From Cellvibrionaceae bacterium AOL6 (GTDB lineage: Bacteria; Pseudomonadota; Gammaproteobacteria; Pseudomonadales; Cellvibrionaceae), in the NCBI GenBank assembly GCA_003265435.1, contig NOXC01000006.1:153591-217590 (forward strand): 64,000 nt of DNA, in the 5' to 3' direction. The position numbers were made by a program, and so were the translations under genes. The stretch's first letter is position 1; each line of letters opens with the position of its first letter. The notes below the pieces were generated by a model. The model was not told the DNA's origin. It saw only the letters and a program-made list of their open reading frames with translations, and did not search any database. Below, piece after piece: positions 35,758 through 44,619 of the stretch.

Positions 35758-36633
35758 ATGGAACCCAGGCTTGAACACATCACTCCAAGCGACGAGCAGT
35801 CCATTCGCTTACTGCACATCCAATGCACCCGCTTTCAGGAAGATCATGACTGGCACTATCACAGCGAGTGCGAAATTGCCTTTGTTGCCAGTGGCTACGG
35901 TACTCAGCTTATGGGGGACAGCGTGACGCGCTTTCAACCCGGCGATCTTTTGCTGATTGGTGCCAACCTACCTCACTGTTGGCGCAGCAGCGAACAAAGC
36001 CTCCCCTGCGAGCTCTTAGTACTGCAATTTGACCCCGTATACCTTGATAGCGCGCTGCTGTCGGCACCGGAAGCACGGCACCTGAAGCCCTTACTTGCCG
36101 ATGCGCAACGGGGGCTGCGGTATCGCGGGAAAGCGGCTCGAGACATTGGCACCCAACTGCATTGGGTAAAGCAACACACCGCCGGTTTAAGTCGCTTCTC
36201 AGCCCTTTTACAACTTCTCGATCGCTTAGGGCGAATGCCCGACGCTGAATTTTTAAGTAGCGAAGTCTATGCTCTGGAAAATCGTAACGGAGAAAACTCG
36301 CGTCTACAAAAGGCGATTCAGTTTGTTAAAGCGCATCTCTCGGAAGAAATTAAACAGACCGCGGTTGCCGACCTGGTATGCATGACGCCACAAAGTTTCA
36401 GTCGCTTTTTTCGTGCGCAGACGGGCCGGACATTTGTTTCATTCGTCAATGCGATGCGGATTAATGAGGCTTGCAAGCACCTGCTTAACAGCGATGCCGA
36501 TATCATCGACATCGCTTATGCCTGTGGCTATTCCAATCTATCTAACTTCAATCGGCGCTTTGCTGAAATTGAAGGCTGCACCCCCTCAGAATTTCGGCGA
36601 AAACACGCGCCGACTCAACAGCTCGCAAGCTAA
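35758..36633 (+). CDS. AraC-family transcriptional regulator with cupin domain
   Basis: 291 residues. N-terminal cupin sugar-sensing domain (HDWHYHSECEIAFVASGYGT, PGDLLLIGANLPHCW) and C-terminal double helix-turn-helix (IKQTAVADLVCMTPQSFSRF, then INEACKHLLNSDADIIDIAY and CGYSNLSNFNRRFAEIEGCT). The layout matches arabinose/xylose-type sugar activators. It is placed next to the LacI-type gene behind operator site 2 and is ended by a strong terminator, so it may be part of a two-layer control of the glycan locus. Confidence 0.92.
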   Translation: MEPRLEHITPSDEQSIRLLHIQCTRFQEDHDWHYHSECEIAFVASGYGTQLMGDSVTRFQPGDLLLIGANLPHCWRSSEQSLPCELLVLQFDPVYLDSALLSAPEARHLKPLLADAQRGLRYRGKAARDIGTQLHWVKQHTAGLSRFSALLQLLDRLGRMPDAEFLSSEVYALENRNGENSRLQKAIQFVKAHLSEEIKQTAVADLVCMTPQSFSRFFRAQTGRTFVSFVNAMRINEACKHLLNSDADIIDIAYACGYSNLSNFNRRFAEIEGCTPSEFRRKHAPTQQLAS

Positions 36634-36658
36634 AAAAGGCAGCGTCGCGCTGCCTTTT
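36634..36658 (+). terminator. Intrinsic terminator after the araC-type gene
   Basis: AAAAGGCAGCG / CGCTGCCTTTT, an 11-bp stem with a 3-nt loop that begins right at the stop codon, followed by CTTC. It is bidirectional, since the minus strand also ends in a T run, and so serves the convergent solute-binding protein gene as well. Confidence 0.9.
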
Positions 36659-36677
36659 CTTCATACCTCAACAAAAG

Positions 36678-37559
36678 CTAATAGGGCGTACTGTCCGTAA
36701 AAGGATCAAACCACAGCTCCGGCCTGTCTATAGGCGTTTCCGGTGTGAGATCCGGATTCTCTAAATCAATCACAACGCGCTTTTCAAGGCCGGATGCGGT
36801 TAGAGCCTGACGCACCTCCGCCTGCTCAAAAAATAGTTCTTTATGGCGCCCACTGACGGTCAGCTCCTCCATACCTGCAACGAGATAGTCATGAAGCGCC
36901 TTGTTGTCTTTCGACACAAAGAAATAAAACGGTACGCGGTATCGTAACAGTACGTATTCATCCACAGTTAATCGGTATGCTTCGTTTCGCGCGATCTCAT
37001 CCCAAGGCTCGTGTATCGCTCGGGGGAAATAGTCGAAGCGCCCACCTTCAAGCATGGGAAAATGACTCTCGTACTTCGTGACCGGAACAGTGGGAATGCC
37101 GTTTGCTATTAAGATATTGGTATCAGCCCAGTTCTTGCCTTGGCCTGCGGTGAACTGCTGCATATCCCTGAGGTTTCGAACGCCGGCAAATTTTTGCGTT
37201 TCTTCCTGTTTAATAATGGGAATTCTGAGACCAAACATGCCTAAGTAAAGCGGGTAATGTACCGCCTGCCAACGCGCTTCGTATTCCCGATTTGAAAGCG
37301 TCCATAATAAATCCAACTCACCCGCTTCAAAATCTGAAAAAGTTTTATCCAGTGAAACACGCCCCATATCTTTCTGAGGAAAAACCAGACGATATTGCCC
37401 CTGTCTTTTTACAATCTCTTCCAACACGATCAAGGAAAAATTGCTGCCTCCCGGGACGGGGGAGGTGACTTTCAGTTCTTTAAGTGTTTCTGCTTGCGTC
37501 TCCACACTGACCTGCAGCAGGGCCAAAACCATGCCCAAATAACCGAGGAATTTCTGCAT
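36678..37559 (-). CDS. Periplasmic solute-binding-like protein (type 2 fold)
   Basis: 293 residues with a signal peptide (LGYLGMVLALLQVSVETQA-ET). The mature sequence shows the two-lobe pattern of small-molecule binding proteins: LKVTSPVPGGSNFSLIVLEE, the strand-helix WTLSNREYEARWQAVHYPLY and GVRNLRDMQQFTAGQGKNWAD. It lacks an adjacent permease or ATPase, so it may be a stand-alone periplasmic sensor or amine/amino-acid-like binder rather than a transporter component. Alone on the minus strand, bounded by a strong terminator. Confidence 0.8.
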   Translation of the reverse strand: MQKFLGYLGMVLALLQVSVETQAETLKELKVTSPVPGGSNFSLIVLEEIVKRQGQYRLVFPQKDMGRVSLDKTFSDFEAGELDLLWTLSNREYEARWQAVHYPLYLGMFGLRIPIIKQEETQKFAGVRNLRDMQQFTAGQGKNWADTNILIANGIPTVPVTKYESHFPMLEGGRFDYFPRAIHEPWDEIARNEAYRLTVDEYVLLRYRVPFYFFVSKDNKALHDYLVAGMEELTVSGRHKELFFEQAEVRQALTASGLEKRVVIDLENPDLTPETPIDRPELWFDPFTDSTPY

Positions 37560-37781
37560 TTTACTCTCTCTTTTATCATACTTTTTGAACAGTCATCGAA
37601 GCGACCGCCCTTATTATTGTTATGAGAATTTTGCTGTGGCTGCGCACCGAGACAAACTGCGCGAAGCACGCTAAGTGTAGTTCAAATACAGAGGAGTGAC
37701 TGCAGGAGATTTACCCGAAGGCAAGGGGAAAACGAGAGTGCAAAGCACTCTACGTTACGGCGTGGCATCTGATAAAGGCCA

Positions 37782-38678
37782 CTAGGGGACAGAATGACCG
37801 GTACTGGCTTCCCAGATTGCGTACCAGTGTTCTCGAGTCAAGCTCAGCTCTAGCGCAGCAATGGCTGTTTTGACCCGTGACAATCGAGAGGTGCCGAGTA
37901 TCGGTAGAGGTTGAGAGGGGTGCATTAAAGCCCAAGCGTAAATCACCTGATCGAGACTTTGCGCGCCCGTGGCCTCCGCCACTTTCTGTAAGGCCGCGCG
38001 CAATCGAACAGCTCGCTCATCGTCTGCAGTTAAGATGCGTCCGCCACCCAACACCGACCACAGCATCGGATTCACTGCCCGCTGCTGACATTGATCGAGC
38101 ACGCCGTTGTCCAAGGGCTCGAGATGGACGGGCGAAAATTCTATCTGGTTGGTGACCAGTGGAAAGTCACAGGCCGACTGAAACAACGCAAACTGGCTCA
38201 CTGTAAAATTGGAAACGCCGATGTGTTTGACCTTACCTTGCGCGAGTAACGCCGCACAGCCTTCCGCCAATTCGCGGGCGTCCATCAGATAATCGGGGCG
38301 ATGCACGAGGAGCACATCCAAAAAATCGGTGTTCAGATCCTTCAAGGTGTGCTCAACGCTTTGGCGAAGATACGCCGCGGAGCTGTCATAGTGATTCGTG
38401 TCTTGTGCACCAAGCGGACCAAAACCACCGGGGCGAATACCAAATTTGCTGATGATCTGCATCTGATCACGCAGCGAGGGGCTCAGTTTGAGTACGCGCC
38501 CAAACTGCGCTTCGCTTCGATACACGAACGCGTGATCCATCGAGGTGACGCCAAGTTCCAGCAAACCTTCAACAAAGGCCTGCAATTGTGCATCCGAAAA
38601 GTCCCACGCGTTTTGCCGCCAAAAACCGGCGATGAAGCGGGAGACCTTTAAACTCTCGACCGTCATGGTTGTCTGCAT
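37782..38678 (-). CDS. Aldo/keto reductase (YdhF-like)
   Basis: 298 residues, NADPH-dependent barrel reductase. Catalytic residues: Asp and Tyr in TSMDHAFVYRSEAQFG, Lys in IISKFGIRPGG, His in LLVHRPDYLMD; nucleotide-binding end segment PILGTSRLSRVKTAIAAL. Resembles oxidoreductases of the YdhF type. It is 28 bp upstream of nothing co-directional except ilvA, which precedes it on the same strand, so it could lie at the end of an ilvA transcript. Physiological substrate unknown. Confidence 0.9.
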   Translation of the reverse strand: MQTTMTVESLKVSRFIAGFWRQNAWDFSDAQLQAFVEGLLELGVTSMDHAFVYRSEAQFGRVLKLSPSLRDQMQIISKFGIRPGGFGPLGAQDTNHYDSSAAYLRQSVEHTLKDLNTDFLDVLLVHRPDYLMDARELAEGCAALLAQGKVKHIGVSNFTVSQFALFQSACDFPLVTNQIEFSPVHLEPLDNGVLDQCQQRAVNPMLWSVLGGGRILTADDERAVRLRAALQKVAEATGAQSLDQVIYAWALMHPSQPLPILGTSRLSRVKTAIAALELSLTREHWYAIWEASTGHSVP

Positions 38679-38706
38679 CGTGCGCGCCTCTATCGTTGGT
38701 ATGTAT

Positions 38707-40236
38707 TTATAGGAAAAAGCGGTAAGCCGGATTTTCCGTTTCGTCCCAATAGATGTAGTTCAACTCATCCAACAGTGCTTCTAGTTCAGAGCGCTCCGCT
38801 TCGGGCACTTGCAGCCCCAACAGCACACGGCCAAAAGCGGCGCCGTGGTTGCGGTAATGGAAAAGCGAAATATTCCAACGGCCCGCCATACGCGTTAAAA
38901 AGTTCAACAACGCGCCGGGGCGCTCCGGAAATTCAAAACGATATACGGCCTCGTCAACCACACCCGGTGCTCGTCCACCCACCATGTGGCGAATATGCAG
39001 CTTGGCCATTTCATTGTCGGTCATGTCGACAACTTGATAGCCTGACTCGGTGAGCCGTTCAACGATTTCTTCACGGTCATTGCCTTCTGGAGAAATTTGC
39101 AGCCCGACGAATATGTGCGCGTCCGTATCGCTACTGTAGCGATAGTTGAATTCGGTGATTGAGCGCTTGCCCAACAACTGACAGAATTTTTTATAGGCGC
39201 CCGGGCGTTCGGGAATCGTCACCGCAAAGACTGCCTCCCGTTTTTCTCCAATTTCCGTGCGCTCGGAAATATATCGAAGGCGATCAAAATTGGTGTTCGC
39301 GCCGGAATCGATGGCGACCAGAGTCTTACCTTCGAGGCCGTGCTCGGCCGCGTATTTTTTCAAGCCCGCGAGTGAGAGCGCGCCTGCCGGCTCGGCAATG
39401 GAACGGGTATCTTCGAAAATGTCTTTGATCGCCGCACACATTTCATCTGTGGTCGCGGTGACCACTTCATCCACACACGCTTTGATGACCCGATACGTTT
39501 CTTTACCGATCTGCGCCACGGCCACGCCTTCGGCGAAGAGCCCCACATGATCTAGCGTGGCGCGCTTATTACGTTCTAGCGCTAACTTCAGGCAGGCCGA
39601 ATCTTCCGCCTCTACCGCAATCACTTTGGTTTCCGGGCGCACGTGTTTGATGTAGGCAGCCACGCCGGCACACAGCCCACCCCCACCGACCGGCACAAAC
39701 ACCGCATCGATTTCGCCACTGTACTGGCGCAGAATTTCCATGCCGACGGTACCTTGCCCGGCAATCACATCCGCGTCGTCGAAGGGGTGCACATAGGTCA
39801 GCCCCTTTTCCTCAACCAGCTTGTTCGCGTGCGCGGCGGCTTCATCGTAAGTATCACCAATCAGCACCACTTTCGCGCCCCGCCGCCGAACGGCATCGAC
39901 TTTAATTTGTGGCGTGGTGCGAGGCATAACGATGGTCGCGTTGACTCCAAGGTGCTTTGCCGCCAATGCCAGGCCTTGGGCATGATTCCCTGCGGACGCA
40001 GCGACCACACCTCGAGACTTTTTCTCGTCATCGAGCAGGCGAAGCTTATTGTAGGCACCGCGAATCTTGAAGGAGAAGACCGGTTGCAGGTCTTCGCGCT
40101 TGAGCAGCACGTTGTTGCCGGTGCGGGCACTGATCAGCGGCACGGCGTCGAGAGGGGTTTCTACGGCGAGGTCATAGATGCGCGCGTCGAGGATGCGCTT
40201 GATGTAGGTCTGAGGCATGTCTGACAGTTCGATCAT
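38707..40236 (-). CDS. ilvA: Threonine ammonia-lyase, biosynthetic
   Basis: 509 residues. It converts L-threonine to 2-oxobutanoate, the first step of isoleucine synthesis, in the cytoplasm. PLP-binding Lys57 in VFSFKIRGAYNKLR, AASAGNHAQGLALAAK, the glycine loop PVGGGGLCAGVAAYIK and the serine near the pyridine N in AIDSGANTNFDRLRY. Two C-terminal ACT-like regulatory domains (~325-500; ERPGAYKKFCQLLGKRSITE and ERPGALLNFLTRMAGRWNIS) mark the isoleucine-inhibited biosynthetic form. Divergent from rpiA across 130 bp. Confidence 0.97.
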   Translation of the reverse strand: MIELSDMPQTYIKRILDARIYDLAVETPLDAVPLISARTGNNVLLKREDLQPVFSFKIRGAYNKLRLLDDEKKSRGVVAASAGNHAQGLALAAKHLGVNATIVMPRTTPQIKVDAVRRRGAKVVLIGDTYDEAAAHANKLVEEKGLTYVHPFDDADVIAGQGTVGMEILRQYSGEIDAVFVPVGGGGLCAGVAAYIKHVRPETKVIAVEAEDSACLKLALERNKRATLDHVGLFAEGVAVAQIGKETYRVIKACVDEVVTATTDEMCAAIKDIFEDTRSIAEPAGALSLAGLKKYAAEHGLEGKTLVAIDSGANTNFDRLRYISERTEIGEKREAVFAVTIPERPGAYKKFCQLLGKRSITEFNYRYSSDTDAHIFVGLQISPEGNDREEIVERLTESGYQVVDMTDNEMAKLHIRHMVGGRAPGVVDEAVYRFEFPERPGALLNFLTRMAGRWNISLFHYRNHGAAFGRVLLGLQVPEAERSELEALLDELNYIYWDETENPAYRFFL

Positions 40237-40366
40237 TCTTGCGTGAAGTGTGAGCGCATACTAATGCAATCACTGCATCAAGTCATGAACGCAGGGGAGA
40301 AATTTTCATCTTATTAAATTACACTTCGCGCCTGATTCCGCCCTCGATAGAGCAAGACTGATCGCT

Positions 40367-41047
40367 ATGGACCAAAACGCGCTGAAGCAGCAGGTGGCGA
40401 GCGCCGCCCTCAAATACATCCTCCCCAAATTAAAGGCTGACGACATCCTTGGCATTGGCACCGGGTCGACCGCCAATTTCTTTATCGACATGCTCGACGG
40501 GCACCAACAGGACTTTGCCGCCGCCGTGGCCAGTTCCGAGGCCAGTGCGGAGCGCCTGCGCGGGCTCGGCATCCGCGTGCTCGACATGAATGAGGTGGAG
40601 GGCATGGCGTTCTATGTCGACGGCGCCGATGAGAGCAACGAACAACTTCATCTGATCAAGGGCGGCGGTGCGGCACTGACGCGCGAGAAGATTGTCGCCT
40701 CCGGCGCGCGCGAATTCGTCTGTATCGCGGATGAAAGCAAATGGGTCGCGACCCTCGGCCAATTCCCCCTGCCAGTAGAAGTGATTCCCATGGCGCGTAA
40801 CGCTGTGGCGCGAGCCCTGCGCACACTAGGCGGCAATCCCGTGTGGCGTGAAGGTGTGGTCACCGACAACGGCTGCGATATTTTGGATGTGCACGAGATG
40901 CGTATCCAGGATGCCCCCGCGATGGAAACAGCCATCAACCAGATACCTGGCGTGGTCACGAACGGCCTGTTCGCTCACCGCGCAGCGGACATTCTGCTGC
41001 TGGGTACCGCCGACGGGGTGCGCATGATCTACCCCAAACTCGGTTAA
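40367..41047 (+). CDS. rpiA: Ribose-5-phosphate isomerase A
   Basis: 226 residues, normal size. It interconverts ribose-5-phosphate and ribulose-5-phosphate in the pentose phosphate pathway. Family motifs: [14 protein letters not shown] (phosphate loop), [40 protein letters not shown] and [12 protein letters not shown] near the end. ATG at 40367 is the first good start. Faces ilvA; serA follows on the same strand 180 bp later, an association seen in many gammaproteobacteria. Confidence 0.97.
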   Translation: MDQNALKQQVASAALKYILPKLKADDILGIGTGSTANFFIDMLDGHQQDFAAAVASSEASAERLRGLGIRVLDMNEVEGMAFYVDGADESNEQLHLIKGGGAALTREKIVASGAREFVCIADESKWVATLGQFPLPVEVIPMARNAVARALRTLGGNPVWREGVVTDNGCDILDVHEMRIQDAPAMETAINQIPGVVTNGLFAHRAADILLLGTADGVRMIYPKLG

Positions 41048-41226
41048 ACCCGGCAAGCTGAGTACACACGCGGCGTGCGGCGGTGTCGGTGCGCGGCGTG
41101 CTCATGCTACAATGCCGCGCCTGTCGCCCCTGTCCGGGCCGCGACCTCACCCCTGTGTACACAAGGCCTGCCTAAGAAAAGGCCCTAGAATGTGCGCCCG
41201 CCATGCCGGGCCCAACAGAGAGACCT

Positions 41227-42456
41227 ATGAGCAAGACTTCACTGCAGAAAGACAAAATCAAGTTTGTACTTCTGGAAGGTGTCCACGAAAGCGCCGTGGA
41301 AACCCTGAATAACGCTGGCTACACCAATATCGAATACATCAAAACCGCCTTGAGCGGCGATGAGCTGATCAACGCGATTAAAGATGCGCATTTTGTTGGG
41401 CTGCGTTCGCGCACCCAGCTTACGCGAGACGTGCTTGAGCAATGCCCCAAACTGATCGCGGTCGGCTGCTTCTGTATCGGCACCAACCAGGTGGACCTGA
41501 GCGCCGCGCAGGAGCACGGCGTCGTCGTGTTCAACGCCCCATTCTCCAACACACGCTCGGTGGCCGAGCTGGTGATCGCCGAGGCGATTCTGCTGTTGCG
41601 TGACATTCCTGCGAAAAACGCCGGCTGTCACCGTGGTGAGTGGCTGAAGTCGGCACAGGGCAGCTATGAAATTCGCGGCAAAACCATCGGTATCATCGGC
41701 TACGGTTCCATCGGAGCTCAGGTCAGTGTACTGGCGGAGTCGCTCGGCATGCATGTCCTGTTTTACGATGCGATCACCAAATTGCCGCTCGGCAATGCGA
41801 TGCAGTGCAAATCGCTACAGGCCCTGCTCGCCAAATCCGATATTGTCACCCTGCATGTCCCGGAGCTGCCGACCACTAAGAATATGATCGGTGAACAGGA
41901 ATTAGCGGCGATGAAGCCCGGCGCGATCCTGCTCAACGCCTCGCGCGGCACTGTGGTCGACATCGACGCTCTGGCCGAGGCGATGCGCAGCGGTCACCTT
42001 TCCGGTGCGGCGATTGATGTGTTCCCCGTCGAGCCCAAAGCCAACGGCGAAGAATTTGTCAGCCCTCTGCGCGAGTTCGACAATGTGATTCTGACCCCGC
42101 ACATCGGCGGTTCCACCATGGAAGCGCAGGAAAATATCGGGTACGAAGTGGCCGAAAAGTTGATTCGCTACTCCGATAACGGCACGACCATTTCTTCGGT
42201 CAACTTCCCCGAAGTGGCCCTGCCGTCGCACAAAAACGTGCACCGCTTACTGCACGTCCACCAAAACGTGCCCGGCGTTCTGACGGCCATCAACCGCGTC
42301 TTTTCAGACAACAACATCAATATTTCCGGCCAGTACCTGCAAACCAATGACCAGGTGGGCTACGTGGTGATTGATGTGGATGCGGAGTACAGCGAGATGG
42401 CGCTTAAGCAATTGCGTGAAATCGAAGGGACGATCCGCAGCCGCGTTTTGTTCTAG
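41227..42456 (+). CDS. serA: D-3-phosphoglycerate dehydrogenase
   Basis: 409 residues from the ATG at 41227, the length of the E. coli enzyme. It oxidises 3-phosphoglycerate to start serine synthesis. NAD-binding IGIIGYGSIGAQVSVLAESL, catalytic Arg in CFCIGTNQVDLSA context and LLNASRGTVVDIDAL, Glu/His in NVILTPHIGGSTMEAQ. The C-terminal ACT domain (HQNVPGVLTAINRVFSDNNI) is the serine feedback site. The frame extends 24 bp upstream but the internal ATG with GAGAG upstream fits the family. Confidence 0.96.
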   Translation: MSKTSLQKDKIKFVLLEGVHESAVETLNNAGYTNIEYIKTALSGDELINAIKDAHFVGLRSRTQLTRDVLEQCPKLIAVGCFCIGTNQVDLSAAQEHGVVVFNAPFSNTRSVAELVIAEAILLLRDIPAKNAGCHRGEWLKSAQGSYEIRGKTIGIIGYGSIGAQVSVLAESLGMHVLFYDAITKLPLGNAMQCKSLQALLAKSDIVTLHVPELPTTKNMIGEQELAAMKPGAILLNASRGTVVDIDALAEAMRSGHLSGAAIDVFPVEPKANGEEFVSPLREFDNVILTPHIGGSTMEAQENIGYEVAEKLIRYSDNGTTISSVNFPEVALPSHKNVHRLLHVHQNVPGVLTAINRVFSDNNINISGQYLQTNDQVGYVVIDVDAEYSEMALKQLREIEGTIRSRVLF

Positions 42457-42476
42457 TGCTACGGCGAAGGGCAAGG

Positions 42477-43454
42477 TTACTTGAATCCCAAGTCACTTTG
42501 CCCCTGCCCATCCTGCTTCAAGAAATCATCTATCGCGGCAAACACACGCTGACGCCAGGGGTCCGCCTCACACGCGAGATGATGCATGGCATCGCGCACA
42601 TAGACGATGTCGAGATTGGGAAAGTGTGATTCCATTAGGCGCATGTTCTTTTTCGCATCGACAGTGGCATCTTGAGTCCCCTGCACGACCAGTGTTGGCA
42701 AACCGCAGCCCAGCGAGGCCCGGAACTCTTTCTCCCACGCGATCATCGCGCTCACCCAGTTCACGGCAATGTAATGCGCCTGTAGAGGGTCGCGTTTTAA
42801 CTTTTCGCAAAAACCTTCGCTGTGCGAATTGGTAATAAATCGGCGGGGTACACGATCCACGAAATGACGCAGCAACACATGCCCTGCACGAATGCTCGTC
42901 CACGCATAGGCCCGAATCAGAGGCGCAAGCAATATGAGGCTGGTGATACTGGTGCGCTGGCTGTAGCGCAATGCATGGCACATTAGGGCCGCCGCACCGG
43001 TGCTTTGCCCCAAGCCGATTACCGGACGCGGCAGCTGCTTGGAAAAATAATCGAGCACGCCCTGTATGCACTCGGCGTAAACGCCGAAATCCGACAACTC
43101 GCCAAAGACCCCCGAACTCAAACCATGCTCGGGTAAATCAAAAGCGAGTACGCTGTATTGCTCACCGAGGAGGTGATCAATCAGCTCGACAAACAATCCA
43201 CAGTGATCAAAAAGGCCATGACACACCAGCACCGTGCCCCGTGGTGCATGGTGTTGCCAGAAGTGCACAGCGAGCTTACGGCCACCTACGTCAATCGTGC
43301 CCAGTTGATGGGTGACGCGTGCACTTTCAAGGCGATGAAACCCGTAGTACGTGTAATATTCCTGCAAGTCCGCCGCGACATCACTGCCCCCGGATACCTT
43401 TGCCGGGTAGGCAGGAAGCGACGTTTTCAGCCTGATGATCCCGGCACAATCCAT
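42477..43454 (-). CDS. Alpha/beta-hydrolase, lysophospholipase/monoglyceride-lipase-like
   Basis: 325 residues from the ATG at 43454 (GAGGAAC upstream). Hydrolase_4 pattern: GTVLVCHGLFDHCGLFVELI (oxyanion region), FDLPEHGLSSGVFGELSDF, nucleophile elbow GLGQSTGAAALM, Asp in LVVQGTQDATVD and His in VYVRDAMHHLACEAD. It likely cleaves monoacyl lipids; no signal peptide. It is convergent with serA and divergent from the MscS gene. Confidence 0.85.
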   Translation of the reverse strand: MDCAGIIRLKTSLPAYPAKVSGGSDVAADLQEYYTYYGFHRLESARVTHQLGTIDVGGRKLAVHFWQHHAPRGTVLVCHGLFDHCGLFVELIDHLLGEQYSVLAFDLPEHGLSSGVFGELSDFGVYAECIQGVLDYFSKQLPRPVIGLGQSTGAAALMCHALRYSQRTSITSLILLAPLIRAYAWTSIRAGHVLLRHFVDRVPRRFITNSHSEGFCEKLKRDPLQAHYIAVNWVSAMIAWEKEFRASLGCGLPTLVVQGTQDATVDAKKNMRLMESHFPNLDIVYVRDAMHHLACEADPWRQRVFAAIDDFLKQDGQGQSDLGFK

Positions 43455-43526
43455 TGAAATGTTCCTCTGACGCAATGTTACAATCATAGCAGCCACGCAC
43501 CGACCCCGCGTTTACAAGGACAGAGC

Positions 43527-44603
43527 ATGAACTGGGAACCCGCACAACGCATCCTGCACGATCTCACCTGGCAGGACTACAGCGTCATCACCTTAAATGT
43601 GCTGCTCATTATTTTCGCCCGCCCCCTGGTCAAACGCCTCGGCGCCAGCGGACTCGCGGACTCGACGGTGCATCTGCGCACCAACCTGTTACGCGCACTC
43701 AACATTTTTATCCTGATCGCCTACAGCTATCAAGTGGTCTACCGCCCAATTGAAGAACAAGGCATTGCCATCAAAGCCCTGTCGATACTCGGCGTGATCT
43801 ATTGTGCGTATCTGCTCAACTACCTGAGCCAATATTTTATTAACAAACACTATGGCCGCGCGCGCGAAATCGGCGACCAGACCCTGTATATCCAAACCTA
43901 CCAGAGTCGCCTGTTCAGCATTATTGCGGCGATCGTGCTGACCATCATCGCGATCATTTCGATCGTGCGCATACTCGGATTTGAATCCATGCTGGAAGCC
44001 GGGGGCGTGCTCGGCATATTCGGCGTCCTGCTCGCGCTCACCCAAGCGTCATGGGCGCCCGACATCATCAGCGGTCTTATTATCCTCAACAGTGATATGT
44101 TTGAGGAGGGCGATATCGTCGAATTCGATGGCATATTTGGTCGCGTTTACCGCACTAAGCTGTTTCACACAGAAGTCATCAACCTCCGCAACAATCACCG
44201 CATCATGCTGCGCAACGCCAACGTGCGTGATCGCACGATTCACAACCTCAGTAAGTTTGCGACGGGCGTGGGGCTGCGCGAATGCCTGACATTCAATATT
44301 GGCTATGACGTGCCCGGGGATGCCGTGAAAACCATGCTGAACGATGCGTATAACAACGCACTGGAAAGCGGGATCGCGCTTGAACCCAATTCATCTCCGC
44401 TGGTCAAAGTCCTCGAAACGGGAGACCATGCGGTGACCTGGGGCCTACTCTTTCACGTAAAGAAAGTGGATCAGCTGATCAATATCCGGCGGGACCTGCG
44501 CGAGTTGATTCTCGCTTACTCGCGCGAGTGTGATATTTCGCTCGCGACCCCGCTCACCCACGACGTCAGCATGAGGCCTCCGGCCATCGAAGCCCATTCA
44601 TAA
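43527..44603 (+). CDS. MscS-family mechanosensitive channel
   Basis: 358 residues. Four predicted helices: YSVITLNVLLIIFARPL, ALNIFILIAYSYQVV, ALSILGVIYCAYLLNYLS and LFSIIAAIVLTIIAIISIV. The pore-lining segment LEAGGVLGIFGVLLALTQAS and beta domain DMFEEGDIVEFDGIFGRVYR identify MscS. It should open under membrane tension during hypo-osmotic shock. The pore helix has fewer GxxxA-type steps than MscS itself, as in longer homologs. The gluzincin-like gene follows 16 bp later. Confidence 0.92.
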   Translation: MNWEPAQRILHDLTWQDYSVITLNVLLIIFARPLVKRLGASGLADSTVHLRTNLLRALNIFILIAYSYQVVYRPIEEQGIAIKALSILGVIYCAYLLNYLSQYFINKHYGRAREIGDQTLYIQTYQSRLFSIIAAIVLTIIAIISIVRILGFESMLEAGGVLGIFGVLLALTQASWAPDIISGLIILNSDMFEEGDIVEFDGIFGRVYRTKLFHTEVINLRNNHRIMLRNANVRDRTIHNLSKFATGVGLRECLTFNIGYDVPGDAVKTMLNDAYNNALESGIALEPNSSPLVKVLETGDHAVTWGLLFHVKKVDQLINIRRDLRELILAYSRECDISLATPLTHDVSMRPPAIEAHS

Positions 44604-44619
44604 TAACGCAAGGATTGTT

